Position numbers and translations under genes: made by a program
Notes under the pieces: model-generated
The model's input: the letters and a program-made list of their open reading frames with translations, nothing else
What the model was told of the DNA's origin: nothing
Databases searched by the model: none
In this document: positions 11,813-21,972 of the stretch, piece after piece
Layout of the letters: every line of letters starts with the position of its first letter
Numbering within the stretch: position 1 is the stretch's first letter
NCBI GenBank assembly: GCA_030729385.1
Contig: JANQXM010000006.1
Span: forward strand, 4,835 to 68,834
From: Opitutales bacterium
GTDB taxonomy: Bacteria; Verrucomicrobiota; Verrucomicrobiia; Opitutales; Coraliomargaritaceae
Reading direction: 5' to 3'
Length of the DNA: 64,000 nucleotides

Positions 11813-11881
11813 AGTGCCTAACAGCTAACGCAGTGTGCGATAAAAGTGAGCCGATGGGCTCTATCGTAAAGGAAAATCTGC

Positions 11882-12967
11882 CTAGCGGATGGTGATGTAA
11901 GGCTCAATCGGACGATTGCAGTTGGCTGAGGCGACGAAGGTGTCGCGGTCTTCGGTCGAATCGAATAGATAGAGGGCATAGCCACCCCAGCCGCCGCCGA
12001 GGTATTTGCGTCCGATGCAGCCTTTGGCGTCGGGCAGTTCGCGCATGCCTTCGCCAAGTTGGGCTTCGTAGCTGAGTTGCACGGCCTCGCCGAGTTTTAT
12101 TAAGTCGCGGAGAAAGACGCCTTCCTTGGCAGTTTCGCCAGCTTTCTGAATTAGGTCGTAGTCACGATCGTTGTCTGCGTTGGCAGGCGTGTCGTGCGGA
12201 ATATCAGTGTAGTGCAGTGCCATGTGCCCACGTAGGAAATCGCCGTTGCGCTTGAAATGGAGCACGGGCTTTGGGCCGCTACGCCATGCGCAGAGTCCGG
12301 TTTCTCGGATGATGGCGGGATCTTGCCAGCCGACGCCGAGGTTCAATTCGCTTTCGACGCCGTCGTTACCATTGAGCAAAGCCCATGCACCGCTGCCGCC
12401 GAGACCGGATTTTTGTTCGTAGCACCAGTCGGTGAGTGAGACGAGCGGGGAGATCGCACAGTTGACGATGTAGGTGCCTTCGCGAGCAAGGCGTGGCACA
12501 TCGAGCCAGCCGCCGCCGAAATCGACACGTAGTGGCGCATACGCTGGGGTGCGGATATTGCGCACGATCGAGCTGGTGGAAACAGGAGTGAACTGTGGCG
12601 GTGTCTTCGGCAGAATGACGTATTCTGCGCCGACTTCGGCGCACAGCGCTCGTTTAGCCGCACCGTATTGGTCGTCTTCTGTGACAGCTAGTATATCGGG
12701 GCGGATCTTTAAAAAGTGGTCTTTGAAATCAAGTCCGAGGTCCTCGCAATCTCCAATCACGACTTGATCGACGATGTCCAAGCTGGTCATCAGTGCGAGC
12801 TTGTGGTCCTGCGGAATGGAGGTGCGGCGTTTTTTATGCTCCCAGAGAACTTTGTCCGAAGCAAAGCAGACGGTGAGGTGGTCGCCGAGCGCGCGCGCTT
12901 CTTTGAAGAACTGGATGTGCCCGCCGTGGAGGATGTCGTAGCAACCGGAAATAAAGACTTTTTTCAT
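11882..12967 (-). CDS. Fusion of cytidylyltransferase-like nucleotidyltransferase (N-term) and GHMP kinase-like domain (C-term)
   Basis: N-term MKKVFISGCYDILHGGHIQFFKEA (HxGH), then APLRVDFGGGWLDVPR and GLGGSGAW resembling GHMP motifs 1-2, and GGGWGGYA resembling motif 3. Confidence 0.8.
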   Translation of the reverse strand: MKKVFISGCYDILHGGHIQFFKEARALGDHLTVCFASDKVLWEHKKRRTSIPQDHKLALMTSLDIVDQVVIGDCEDLGLDFKDHFLKIRPDILAVTEDDQYGAAKRALCAEVGAEYVILPKTPPQFTPVSTSSIVRNIRTPAYAPLRVDFGGGWLDVPRLAREGTYIVNCAISPLVSLTDWCYEQKSGLGGSGAWALLNGNDGVESELNLGVGWQDPAIIRETGLCAWRSGPKPVLHFKRNGDFLRGHMALHYTDIPHDTPANADNDRDYDLIQKAGETAKEGVFLRDLIKLGEAVQLSYEAQLGEGMRELPDAKGCIGRKYLGGGWGGYALYLFDSTEDRDTFVASANCNRPIEPYITIR

Positions 12968-12991
12968 ACAGCGAGTGTTTTCGGGCGTGGG

Positions 12992-13558
12992 TTACAAACG
13001 TTGGCGCACCGCCTCGTAAAGGCAGACGCCTGCAGAAACGGATACATTTAGGCAGTCGACTGTGCCGGCCATTGGTAGGCTGACGAGATGATCACAGTGA
13101 TCTCCGGTCACTTTTCGGAGTCCCCAGCCTTCGCTGCCTAGGACGAAAGCAGTCGGACCGGTTAAATTGATATCGTAGAGGGAATCATTGCCGCGATCGG
13201 AAGTGCCTACAATTTGAATGCCCGCTTCTTTGAGCTTACGGATCAAATTACTAAAATTTTTGCTTTTAAGAAAAGGCACATCGTCGGCCCCGCCGCAGGA
13301 GATATCCCGCACGGTCGGAGTAATCCCGACAGCACCTTTAATCGGAGCCAGTACTGCAGTGACGCCGGCGCCAGAGGCAGAGCGTAAGCAAGCGCCCAGA
13401 TTATGTGGGTCCTGCACGCCTTCGAGAATCAAGAGTAGTGGGTTTTCAGTGCGCTCGATGAGATCGAAGAGATCATCCTCATTTTCAAGGTAGACGATAG
13501 TGGGGCCCTTCGAGTGACGAGGTGGACGTTTGATTTTGTGAATAGAATTTCTTCCCAT
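12992..13558 (-). CDS. TrmH/SpoU family RNA 2'-O-methyltransferase
   Basis: LLILEGVQDPHNLGACLRSASGAGV...FVLGSEGWGLRKVTGDHCDHLVSLPMAGTVDCLNVSVSAGVCLYEAVRQ. Confidence 0.92.
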   Translation of the reverse strand: MGRNSIHKIKRPPRHSKGPTIVYLENEDDLFDLIERTENPLLLILEGVQDPHNLGACLRSASGAGVTAVLAPIKGAVGITPTVRDISCGGADDVPFLKSKNFSNLIRKLKEAGIQIVGTSDRGNDSLYDINLTGPTAFVLGSEGWGLRKVTGDHCDHLVSLPMAGTVDCLNVSVSAGVCLYEAVRQRL

Positions 13559-13624
13559 GGTTTTTTAAAAAGTTGTAAGGTGAAAACTGAAATGCTGAAA
13601 GCAGCGCGTTATTGAGAGTGGGAA

Positions 13625-14674
13625 CTAAAAGAGGTCGGGCTGTGTGTCTTTATTTGTGGGCTCGAGGCCGATGACTTGCCAGCCTTTATTAGTGAGGACG
13701 CGACCTTGTGCGGTGCGCTGCAGGTAGCCTTCTTGGATGAGGAAGGGTTCGTGGACTTCTTCGAGTGTGTGGGCTTCTTCGCCGACGGCGACGGCCACGG
13801 TGCCGAGTCCGACGGGACCGCCTTTGTAGTTTTGAGCCATCACACGCATGACTTGCTTGTCCATTTCGTCGAGACCGCGTTGGTCGATTTCGAGGAGCTC
13901 AAGCGCAGCGGCGGCCATGTCTTTAGTGATGACGCCGTTGCCGCGTTGCTGGGCGAAGTCACGGGAGAAATTGATCAGGTTGTTGGCGATGCGTGGTGTG
14001 CCACGGGCGCGGCGGGCGATTTCGGCGGCGCCTTCGGGCTCGAATTTCACGTCGAGCAGTCCGCACGTGCGTTCGACAATGCCTTGCAAGGTGGCGTGGT
14101 CGTAATAACTGAGACGCGATTGTAGCGTGAAGCGGCTACGAAGCGGCGCGGTCAGCAGCCCCATCCGAGTGGTGGCCCCAAGCAGGGTGAAGCGGGGTAG
14201 GCTGAGGCGCACGCTTCGGGCGTTGGGTCCTTGATCGATCATGATGTCGATTCGGAAGTCTTCCATCGCGGAGTAGAGATATTCTTCGACGGTTTTTGGA
14301 ATGCGGTGGATCTCGTCGATGAAGAGGATGTCGCCTTCGTTGAGATTGGTGAGTAAGCCGGCGAGGTCGGCGGGTTTATCGATTACTGGACCCGAAGTGA
14401 TGGTGACTTTGCGCCCCATCTCATGTCCTAGTAGCAGAGATAGGGTGGTCTTACCTAGTCCTGGAGGACCGCTGAGTAGGATATGGTTAAGTGGTTCGCC
14501 GCGATCTCGTGCGGCGCCGACCATGACTTTAAGGCGCTCGATGGTCTTGGGCTGCCCTGCGAAGTCGTCGAAAGACAGCGGGCGCAACATAGATTCTTCC
14601 GAACTAATCGGATTGGCGAGGGTTTGCTCGATGAATTCGGTGCCGGTAGGCGGATCTTCTGGAGTAAAAGGCAT
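13625..14674 (-). CDS. ruvB: Holliday junction branch migration DNA helicase RuvB
   Basis: LRPLSFDDFAGQPKTIERL, GPPGLGKTTLSLLLG, DILFIDEIHRIPKTVEEYLYSAMEDF. Confidence 0.96.
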   Translation of the reverse strand: MPFTPEDPPTGTEFIEQTLANPISSEESMLRPLSFDDFAGQPKTIERLKVMVGAARDRGEPLNHILLSGPPGLGKTTLSLLLGHEMGRKVTITSGPVIDKPADLAGLLTNLNEGDILFIDEIHRIPKTVEEYLYSAMEDFRIDIMIDQGPNARSVRLSLPRFTLLGATTRMGLLTAPLRSRFTLQSRLSYYDHATLQGIVERTCGLLDVKFEPEGAAEIARRARGTPRIANNLINFSRDFAQQRGNGVITKDMAAAALELLEIDQRGLDEMDKQVMRVMAQNYKGGPVGLGTVAVAVGEEAHTLEEVHEPFLIQEGYLQRTAQGRVLTNKGWQVIGLEPTNKDTQPDLF

Positions 14675-14829
14675 GATACGAGGTGTCTATGTGTGCACCT
14701 AGCACATCAACAGATCCACGCTAGTCAACTAATCCGAGAGGGCAGTTTTTAGAAACTGAGTTACTCGGCATGAATTTTTACTGGGTGTGATTGCGGGCAG
14801 CTCGATCGTCGCCTATTGCTCAAGATCGT

Positions 14830-15831
14830 TTACTGTTGCTGTTGTTGCTGCCATTGCCACTGCGTGCGGTCGTATTGAGGCAGGCTGTTGATCTCTTGTG
14901 GTAGCAAAATGTAGGTCTCAAAAATCTGACGGCCGATCTTATTGAACTGCTGTTGGAGTTCGTCGAAGTAGTCGTGATAGCCGATACTTTGCACGCTTTG
15001 GATGTTCGAGAAATTGAGCTGTGCGAGCGTGCTACCAGCGAGGCGTTCCGCCTCGTTGGAAAAGCTGCCGTCGGATGTGCCGGAGATCGAGTGCAGTTGT
15101 TTGTCGATTTGACGTAAACAGAAGCGAACCGAGCGGGGGAATGACGGAGAGAAAAGCAGGAAGTCCACGACGTTTTCTAGTGTGACTTCACCGCGGCTCT
15201 CAGCGCGAAAGGCAGAGAAGGCGGAGCATGAGCGGAGTGCAGACGCGAGCTTGCCGCGATCTGGATCGGACTCGAAAGCGAGCATGTCGAGCACGCGAGT
15301 GGTCTTGTCGGCACGTTCTAGGAAGCGACCTGCTTCGATGAAGTGCCAGCCTTCGTCGTGTAAAATTGTAGCGTTGATCAGACCCGAAAAGAGCATGCAG
15401 GCTTTGATTGTTCTGCGGTAGAAATCCTCGGGTCGATCTTTCCAGAGTGCTTCAGCTTCCTGTGACTGCATGAAGAGATGGAAGCTATTAAGTTCCAGCC
15501 AGATCTCTTCGGAGATTTGGTCACGGACCATACGTGCATTTTCGCGCGCTTGCGCGATGCAGGAACGGATCGAGTCGCCGTCGGATATCGAGAAGGTGAT
15601 AAACCAGTTTACATCAATGTCTTTGCCAGCGGCTTCTTTGGCCTTGTCGTAGTTCTCTTGCGCGGCGGTCGCGTAAAGCAGTGGGTGCCAGAGCGTATCA
15701 TTGCTGCTGCTGGGACTCTCGATGCTGTCGAGATCGGCGTAACGATTGACGGCGACAAGACGTGTTAGATTTTCGGCCCGTTCGAGGTAACGGCTGAGCC
15801 AGTAGAGACTGTTGGCAACGCGTGAAAGCAT
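14830..15831 (-). CDS. Alpha-E domain-containing protein (DUF403)
   Basis: MLSRVANSLYWLSRYLERAENLTRLVAVNRYADLD N-terminal signature. Start placed at the ATG at 15831 rather than the ORF-track start. C-terminal QWQWQQQQQQ tail. Confidence 0.9.
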   Translation of the reverse strand: MLSRVANSLYWLSRYLERAENLTRLVAVNRYADLDSIESPSSSNDTLWHPLLYATAAQENYDKAKEAAGKDIDVNWFITFSISDGDSIRSCIAQARENARMVRDQISEEIWLELNSFHLFMQSQEAEALWKDRPEDFYRRTIKACMLFSGLINATILHDEGWHFIEAGRFLERADKTTRVLDMLAFESDPDRGKLASALRSCSAFSAFRAESRGEVTLENVVDFLLFSPSFPRSVRFCLRQIDKQLHSISGTSDGSFSNEAERLAGSTLAQLNFSNIQSVQSIGYHDYFDELQQQFNKIGRQIFETYILLPQEINSLPQYDRTQWQWQQQQQQ

Positions 15832-15853
15832 AACTGTATAACTTATAGGAGTA

Positions 15854-17308
15854 TTATTTATAGAGCACCCATGTGTCTTTACTGCCGCCGCCTTGGGAGG
15901 AGTTGACAATGAGGGAGCCCTTATTGAGTGCGACGCGTGTCAGGCCGCCGGGTATGATTTCGATTTTGTCGCCATAGAGAATGAATGGGCGTAGGTCGAT
16001 GTGTCTGCCTTCGATGGCATTGTCCTTGCAGATCGTCGGGTGGCGGGAAAGTGAGACCACTGGTTGGGCGATATAGTTGCGCGGGTTTTCTTTAATCTTC
16101 GTGGCAAACTCAGCGCGTTGTGCAGCTGTCGAGCTTGGTCCCATTAGCATCCCGTAGCCGCCAGATTCGTTGGCTGCTTTGACTACGAGACTCTCCAAGT
16201 TATCGAGGATGTATTTACGGTCTTCATCGCGCCATGCGAGATAGGTCGGCACACTTTCGAGGATCGGCTCTTGATCGAGGTAGTATCTGATCATGTCGTC
16301 GACGTAGGCGTAGGTCACCTTGTCGTCAGCAACACCTGTGCCGACGGCATTGGCGAGAGCGACATTGCCGCAAAGGTAAGCTTCCATCAAGCCTGGCACG
16401 CCGAGCATGGAGTCTTTGCGGAAGACACGTGGATCGAGAAAATCGTCATCGAGTCGGCGGTAAATTACATCGACTTGCACGAGTCCGTGAGTCGTGCGCA
16501 TGAACACGTAACCATTGAGGACGATCAAGTCACGACCTTCGACGATCTCGATCCCCATCTTACGAGCGAGGAAAGTATGTTCGAAGTAAGCGCTGTTGTA
16601 GACGCCTGGAGTCAGCAGCGCGCAAACCGGAGTTTGACCCGCACGCGGGGAGAGGTGCTGCATCGTCTTGAGTAGAAGTTCCGGGTAGTTGTCTACCGGG
16701 CGCACGCCGCATTCACGATAGAGTTGAGGAAATGCGCGCTTCATCGCCTCGCGGTTTTCCAATAGGTAGGAAACGCCTGAAGGGCAGCGACCGTTATCTT
16801 CGAGGACGAGATACTTACCTTTGTCGTCGCGAATCAGATCGGTTCCGCAGATTTGGAGATAGATGTCTTTCGGCACGTCGACACCACACATTTCGGGGCG
16901 GTAGTGTGCAGCTTCCTTGACGACGGACTCTGGTATGATGCCGTCTTTGATAATTTTGGCATCGTGATAGATGTCGTTGAGAAAGAGATTAAGCGCGATG
17001 ATACGTTGAGTGAGACCCTGTTCGACAGTTTGCCATTCATCGTTCGGGATGATCCGAGGAATGAGGTCGAAAGGGAAGATCCGCTCGGTGCCCTTGTCGT
17101 CGCCATAAACGGTGAAGGTAATGCCTTGCTCTAGGAACCCGTGGTTCACCAGGCGCTGCTTCTCAATCAACTCTTTCTGTTGAAGGCGCGTAAAACGATT
17201 TTCGAGTAGTTGGTAATGGGGTAGAGAAGTGTTCGAGTCGTTTCCGAACATTTCGTCGAAAAACGCTTCTTTTTGGTAATTTTGGAACATACGAATGAAT
17301 TTGAGCAA
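15854..17308 (-). CDS. Circularly permuted type 2 ATP-grasp protein
   Basis: 484 aa with FDEMFG...[93 protein letters not shown]. Confidence 0.92.
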   Translation of the reverse strand: MLKFIRMFQNYQKEAFFDEMFGNDSNTSLPHYQLLENRFTRLQQKELIEKQRLVNHGFLEQGITFTVYGDDKGTERIFPFDLIPRIIPNDEWQTVEQGLTQRIIALNLFLNDIYHDAKIIKDGIIPESVVKEAAHYRPEMCGVDVPKDIYLQICGTDLIRDDKGKYLVLEDNGRCPSGVSYLLENREAMKRAFPQLYRECGVRPVDNYPELLLKTMQHLSPRAGQTPVCALLTPGVYNSAYFEHTFLARKMGIEIVEGRDLIVLNGYVFMRTTHGLVQVDVIYRRLDDDFLDPRVFRKDSMLGVPGLMEAYLCGNVALANAVGTGVADDKVTYAYVDDMIRYYLDQEPILESVPTYLAWRDEDRKYILDNLESLVVKAANESGGYGMLMGPSSTAAQRAEFATKIKENPRNYIAQPVVSLSRHPTICKDNAIEGRHIDLRPFILYGDKIEIIPGGLTRVALNKGSLIVNSSQGGGSKDTWVLYK

Positions 17309-17402
17309 TCCTTATGCCAACTGCGCGGCTCTCTTTAAGGGAAAACGGCTGTCGTGCGTCGATCGGTTGGGGCGGTTTGCTTTGGTTTAGGCGAGGACTT
17401 GA

Positions 17403-18206
17403 TTATGTGTATACTGGTGGTCCATCTATACGAGTGATGTTGATTTCCATCGACTGTAGTTCTACGGGTATACCGAATTGAGTATAGATGGCGACGTCTG
17501 CGGCGTCACGACCATAAGCAATCGCGATACGACCGCCATCGGCATTGTCTTGAGTGGGGTCAAATGTATACCATCGCCCATCGATATAAGCTTCAAACCA
17601 GGCGTGTAGGTCCATCGGGTCGAGCGTCTCCAAATAGCCCACGATCATGCGGGCAGGGATGGAGAGTGCGCGGCAGCAGGCGATGCCGATGTGCGCCATG
17701 TCACGGCAAACCGCGTGTGAGCGTTGGTTGGCTTCGCAGGCGCTAATGATGTCGTTGCCGAGGCCTGGCGCGTAGACGGTGGTATCTCTGATGTAGTCGA
17801 CGATAGCGACGCATTGATCGTAGCCCGGTTCGGCATCGGCGGTGATTTGTGCTGCGAGATCGGTGAAGCGGTCAGATTCGCAATATCGACTCGGGAGCAG
17901 AAACGGAATGGTGCTGTCCGGCAGGTGTTGCACTTCCGTGAAAGGGGCTCCGGGTGCGGTGTCGCAGCCTTCTGCTACCTCGACATCGACGGCAGTGCGT
18001 ATCAAAAAAGGACCTGGTGGCGCGATGAGACGTTGGCAGAGATTGCCGTATGGGTCGGTAAACTCGGTGGCTGGGACGCTAGGAGACAGCACATACTGTT
18101 CACGCCCGACCCATTGCTGCGAGCCGCTGCGCGGCCGGAGCATGAGTATGAAAGAAGTTTCCTCCGGAATATTAAATTCGAGAGAACAATTGGCGTGTAA
18201 CCACAT
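17403..18206 (-). CDS. Transglutaminase-like family protein (module 1)
   Basis: [30 protein letters not shown] ... [23 protein letters not shown] gives a Cys/His/Asp triad. Confidence 0.92.
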   Translation of the reverse strand: MWLHANCSLEFNIPEETSFILMLRPRSGSQQWVGREQYVLSPSVPATEFTDPYGNLCQRLIAPPGPFLIRTAVDVEVAEGCDTAPGAPFTEVQHLPDSTIPFLLPSRYCESDRFTDLAAQITADAEPGYDQCVAIVDYIRDTTVYAPGLGNDIISACEANQRSHAVCRDMAHIGIACCRALSIPARMIVGYLETLDPMDLHAWFEAYIDGRWYTFDPTQDNADGGRIAIAYGRDAADVAIYTQFGIPVELQSMEINITRIDGPPVYT

Positions 18207-18407
18207 GGATGCTGAACAGTTGTTTGTGTGCGAGTCGGGTTCTGTGCTGACGAGTTTTTTTGAATTAGCCAGTATAATGCCAAATTATATGTCGATTGCG
18301 ATTTGGTTTCGTGTAATTGAGCTAATGCTTATGCTTACGGCGACTGGTTTTCAGGTATTAAAGAATTGCTTTGATTGCCTCACTTCGATGCACATTGAGC
18401 ACTACTC

Positions 18408-20960
18408 ATGTCGACACACGCCAGTGATATACCAGTTGAACATTTCCGTGATTATCGCGGAGGCGCACAGGATGCTGTGTTTGACGACCAGACTGTGCCT
18501 AGCCCGGATTATGCGCCGATCGTGGATGTGTTGCAGGGCTGCTCGCGCAGCAATCTTAACCTCCGCCAAAAGCGCTTGGACCGTGCGGTAGATGAGCTGG
18601 GCTTGCAATTTTCGGATATGGGCGAAAAGGCGACCCATTCAAATCCTTGGCGCTTGGATTTCTTTCCGCTGGTTCTGCCAGCCGATCAGTGGAAGCGTAT
18701 TTCAGCGGGCGTGGTGCAGCGCGCGCTAGCGTTTAACGCCTATGCAACCGATCTATATGGGCCACAGAAAATTTTGCGTGAGCGTATCGTGCCCCATGAG
18801 GTTGCGTTGAGCGATCCCGCCTTGCTGCGCCAGCTCAGTGGTATCGAAGTGCCGCATGGAGAGTATTCGCAATTTGGTGCGTTTGATCTAGTCGATACGG
18901 GTGGCGGTAATTGGAAGATTGTTGAGCACCACATGGGCACGCCATTTGGGATATCTCATGTCCTGCAAAACCGTCGAGCGCTATCAGAGGCATTTCCGGA
19001 ATTGTATCAGAAAGTCGAAGTCGCCCCGGTCGCTGGCTTCAGCACGTATCTGCTGGAGATGTTACGCGCGCAGTCGAACCAATCGAATCCGCATGTTCTG
19101 CTGTTGACGAGCGGGCAAACGGGGCAGGCCTATTTCGAAGAAGCATTTATCGCGCGCCACATGGGTATCTCGATAGCGCAGCCAGGTGATTTGCTGGTGC
19201 GAGAGAGCCGAGTCTTTTTAAAAACCATTCGCGGATTGGAGCGTGTCGATGTGATTTATCGCCGTGTGGAGAGTTCAGGCTTGGATCCGATCGCAGTGCC
19301 GAATCGTTGGGCAAATGGGGTGCCTGGGCTCATTAACGTGGTGCGTAAAGGTAACGTCGCTATTGTGAATGCACCCGGCGCAGGCGTGACAGATAATCGG
19401 GCTTTGCTGCGATATTCGGACCAGATCATTAAGTATTACTTGCGGCAGGCGCCGATATTGAAATCCGTAGAAACCTTTTTGTTAAGTGACCAAGATCAGC
19501 GAGCGCATGTCGGCGATTACCTTGATGATATGGTCATTAAGCCAGTGCAGGATCATGATGCGCTCTGGCAAAAGTGCGGTGGTAAACGGCCCAATGGTTC
19601 AGCGATTGAGATGGAGCGGTTGGCTAAGCGTTTCCCGAATTATTTTGTCGCACAGCCTTCATTGAACCCGACACAGATGCCGCATTTTAAAGACGGCTCC
19701 TTTTCGCCGCAAGCAGTCCAACTACGCGCGTATTATATTCTCGGTGCGGAGCCGATTGTTTTGCCTGGCGGTATGGCTAGGTTGACCACAGCAACGCATC
19801 GGACGCGTCGCCTGACGATTTCCACAAATGGTCTGAAAGATGTTTGGGTGGCGGACGACCTGGTCGAGGATTCAGAACCCAAACGACGACCAGCCGCGAC
19901 GGGATCTCGCTTTTCGATCGGTAGTCGTGTGGCAGAGTCGCTCTATTGGGCGGGGCGCTATCTCGAACGGGCTGAGAATACCGCACGCCAATTTAACACG
20001 CTTGAGAAATTGCGCTGGGACCAAATGGGCCATGCGGAGCAACAAACATACTGGCCGCTCTTACAGTCAGTAGCCGCTGCAACTGGTCAGACGGCTGTAG
20101 TGAAACTCAAAACGCCACCGCGCGATACGCTCAAGTTATCGCATAGCTTACTGCTGGATATTAATGAAGGGGCCTCGGTGTTTGCCTGTATCCGTTCTGC
20201 GCGTAACGGACTCGAGCACGTCCGCGAAGTCATCAGCCCAGAATGCTGGGAAGTGCTGGAGGAAATGGTGCTCGATTTGCGTCAAGAATCGAAGCTCCGC
20301 GTGACACGTGGTCGACTTCGTTCGCTCAGCGAGAAGGTCGTCAGCGAAGTTGCCCGTTTCAATGGCACCGCCGAGCGCACCTTGTCGCATGACGATAGTT
20401 GGCAGTTTTACCGTGCGGGTGTTTTCTTTGAGCGCGCCTTGGGCGTGCTTTCACTGCTGGAAGTGGCCTTGCCGCGAATCGTTCAGACTTATCAAGCGAA
20501 AGACGAAGAGAGTGCCGACCTAACCGCGCTCTTACGTTTGCTCGGGTCGCTTGATGCGTATCGTCGTGAGTTTCGCTCTCGCGCCTATGTAGATCGCGTG
20601 GCGCGCTTGATAATCCTTGGAAAAAGCCATCCCAGTTCGGTTTCTTTCTGCCTGCGGAATCTGCACTACGTCATCGGCACTTTGTCGATGCATGGGGAGG
20701 GTTCGCAGGGTAAAGAAATTCAAAGTTCGATAACAACGTTGTTGGATTGCTTGGACGACTTTTCGATTACCAAGAGTGAAGGTTCGATGGATGAAATCTC
20801 CAGCCCCGGCTATTCGCTGAGTATCGCGCCAAAGCAGATAGCCCGCGAGCTAACCACCATGACTGAAGAGCTAGGGCTGCTGCACAAGCAAATCGACGAT
20901 GTCTTTTTTAATCACCAAAACATGTTTGCCCGAGAGCCAACGCTCTTCGAGCTGGGTTGA
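18408..20960 (+). CDS. Fusion protein: circularly permuted ATP-grasp domain + alpha-E domain
   Basis: N-terminal half resembles the 15854-17308 product (FDLVDTGGGNWKIVEHHMGTPFGISHVLQNRRALSEAFPELY, VLPGGMARL). C-terminal half begins IGSRVAESLYWAGRYLERAENTARQFNTLEKL, as in alpha-E proteins. Confidence 0.9.
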   Translation: MSTHASDIPVEHFRDYRGGAQDAVFDDQTVPSPDYAPIVDVLQGCSRSNLNLRQKRLDRAVDELGLQFSDMGEKATHSNPWRLDFFPLVLPADQWKRISAGVVQRALAFNAYATDLYGPQKILRERIVPHEVALSDPALLRQLSGIEVPHGEYSQFGAFDLVDTGGGNWKIVEHHMGTPFGISHVLQNRRALSEAFPELYQKVEVAPVAGFSTYLLEMLRAQSNQSNPHVLLLTSGQTGQAYFEEAFIARHMGISIAQPGDLLVRESRVFLKTIRGLERVDVIYRRVESSGLDPIAVPNRWANGVPGLINVVRKGNVAIVNAPGAGVTDNRALLRYSDQIIKYYLRQAPILKSVETFLLSDQDQRAHVGDYLDDMVIKPVQDHDALWQKCGGKRPNGSAIEMERLAKRFPNYFVAQPSLNPTQMPHFKDGSFSPQAVQLRAYYILGAEPIVLPGGMARLTTATHRTRRLTISTNGLKDVWVADDLVEDSEPKRRPAATGSRFSIGSRVAESLYWAGRYLERAENTARQFNTLEKLRWDQMGHAEQQTYWPLLQSVAAATGQTAVVKLKTPPRDTLKLSHSLLLDINEGASVFACIRSARNGLEHVREVISPECWEVLEEMVLDLRQESKLRVTRGRLRSLSEKVVSEVARFNGTAERTLSHDDSWQFYRAGVFFERALGVLSLLEVALPRIVQTYQAKDEESADLTALLRLLGSLDAYRREFRSRAYVDRVARLIILGKSHPSSVSFCLRNLHYVIGTLSMHGEGSQGKEIQSSITTLLDCLDDFSITKSEGSMDEISSPGYSLSIAPKQIARELTTMTEELGLLHKQIDDVFFNHQNMFAREPTLFELG

Positions 20961-21096
20961 GTTGTGAACATTGGGTTCTTTGTGAAATTATGAAAAATCT
21001 CTTACCTTGGTCTTATAGTTGCTGCTCTGCTAATAAGTCTAAACTATATACGACGCCCATTGATTTGGCTGCGTTCTTTGTATAAGCTCACCCGAT

Positions 21097-21972
21097 ATGC
21101 GCTTTCGCGTTTCCCATACTACCCAATATAAATACAGTCAGCCGGCATCTGAGTCCTTTGCCGAGTTGCGCGTGTGGCCGCAGTCGAATAGCTCGCAGCA
21201 AGTGCTTGAGCGTCGCTTGATTTTGAAGCCCGAAGTCGTGGTGGATCACTACGTGGATTATTATGGCAACAACGTGGAATTCTTTTCCGTTCCGTATCGC
21301 CATAATTCGCTGACGGTCACCTCAGTCGCGGAAGTCGAGACGACGAAGATCTCGCCCAGCGAATCCGTTTTAACCACTTCGGTGGGCGAGGCGCGGCAGA
21401 TTTTTAACAGCGCGCGTTATCAGCATTTTGAATTTTTACAGCCCAGTAGCCTGGTCCCCCTAGATCAGCATAAGCGTATTCGTAAGCGTTTCTTTCGACA
21501 AGCCGAAGAGATCGGCAGCGCATTGCTGGCGCTGAATACTTGGATTTATAAAAGCTTCGAATACCAGTCCGGTGTCACAAATATTACGACGCCGATCTCT
21601 CAGATCGTTGCCGAGCGGCGTGGAGTCTGTCAGGATTTCGCGCACCTTATGCTCGCGATTCTTCGTAGTAACGGCATCCCGTCCCGCTACGTGAGTGGTT
21701 ACATCGAAGCCTATGATCCGGATCTCGTAGATCCCGAAATGATCGGTGCAGCCGCGAGCCATGCCTGGGTCGAAGTGTATCTTCCCGGTGGTATGTGGTG
21801 GGGCTTAGATCCGACAAACAATCAAACTGCAGGTGAACGACATGTCGTTGTTGCCGTGGGGAGAGATTACAACGATGTCGCGCCGATGCGCGGCACATTC
21901 AAAGGTGCAAACGACCAGAAACTAAATGTTATGGTGTCACTGGAACGCAAAAAAGAGCCCGCAGCCATATGA
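21097..21972 (+). CDS. Transglutaminase-like family protein (module 2, copy a)
   Basis: MRFRVSHTTQYKYSQPASESFAELRVWPQ; AERRGVCQDFAHLMLAILRSNGIPSRYVSGYIEAY; SHAWVEVYLPGGMWWGLDPTNN. Confidence 0.93.
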   Translation: MRFRVSHTTQYKYSQPASESFAELRVWPQSNSSQQVLERRLILKPEVVVDHYVDYYGNNVEFFSVPYRHNSLTVTSVAEVETTKISPSESVLTTSVGEARQIFNSARYQHFEFLQPSSLVPLDQHKRIRKRFFRQAEEIGSALLALNTWIYKSFEYQSGVTNITTPISQIVAERRGVCQDFAHLMLAILRSNGIPSRYVSGYIEAYDPDLVDPEMIGAAASHAWVEVYLPGGMWWGLDPTNNQTAGERHVVVAVGRDYNDVAPMRGTFKGANDQKLNVMVSLERKKEPAAI

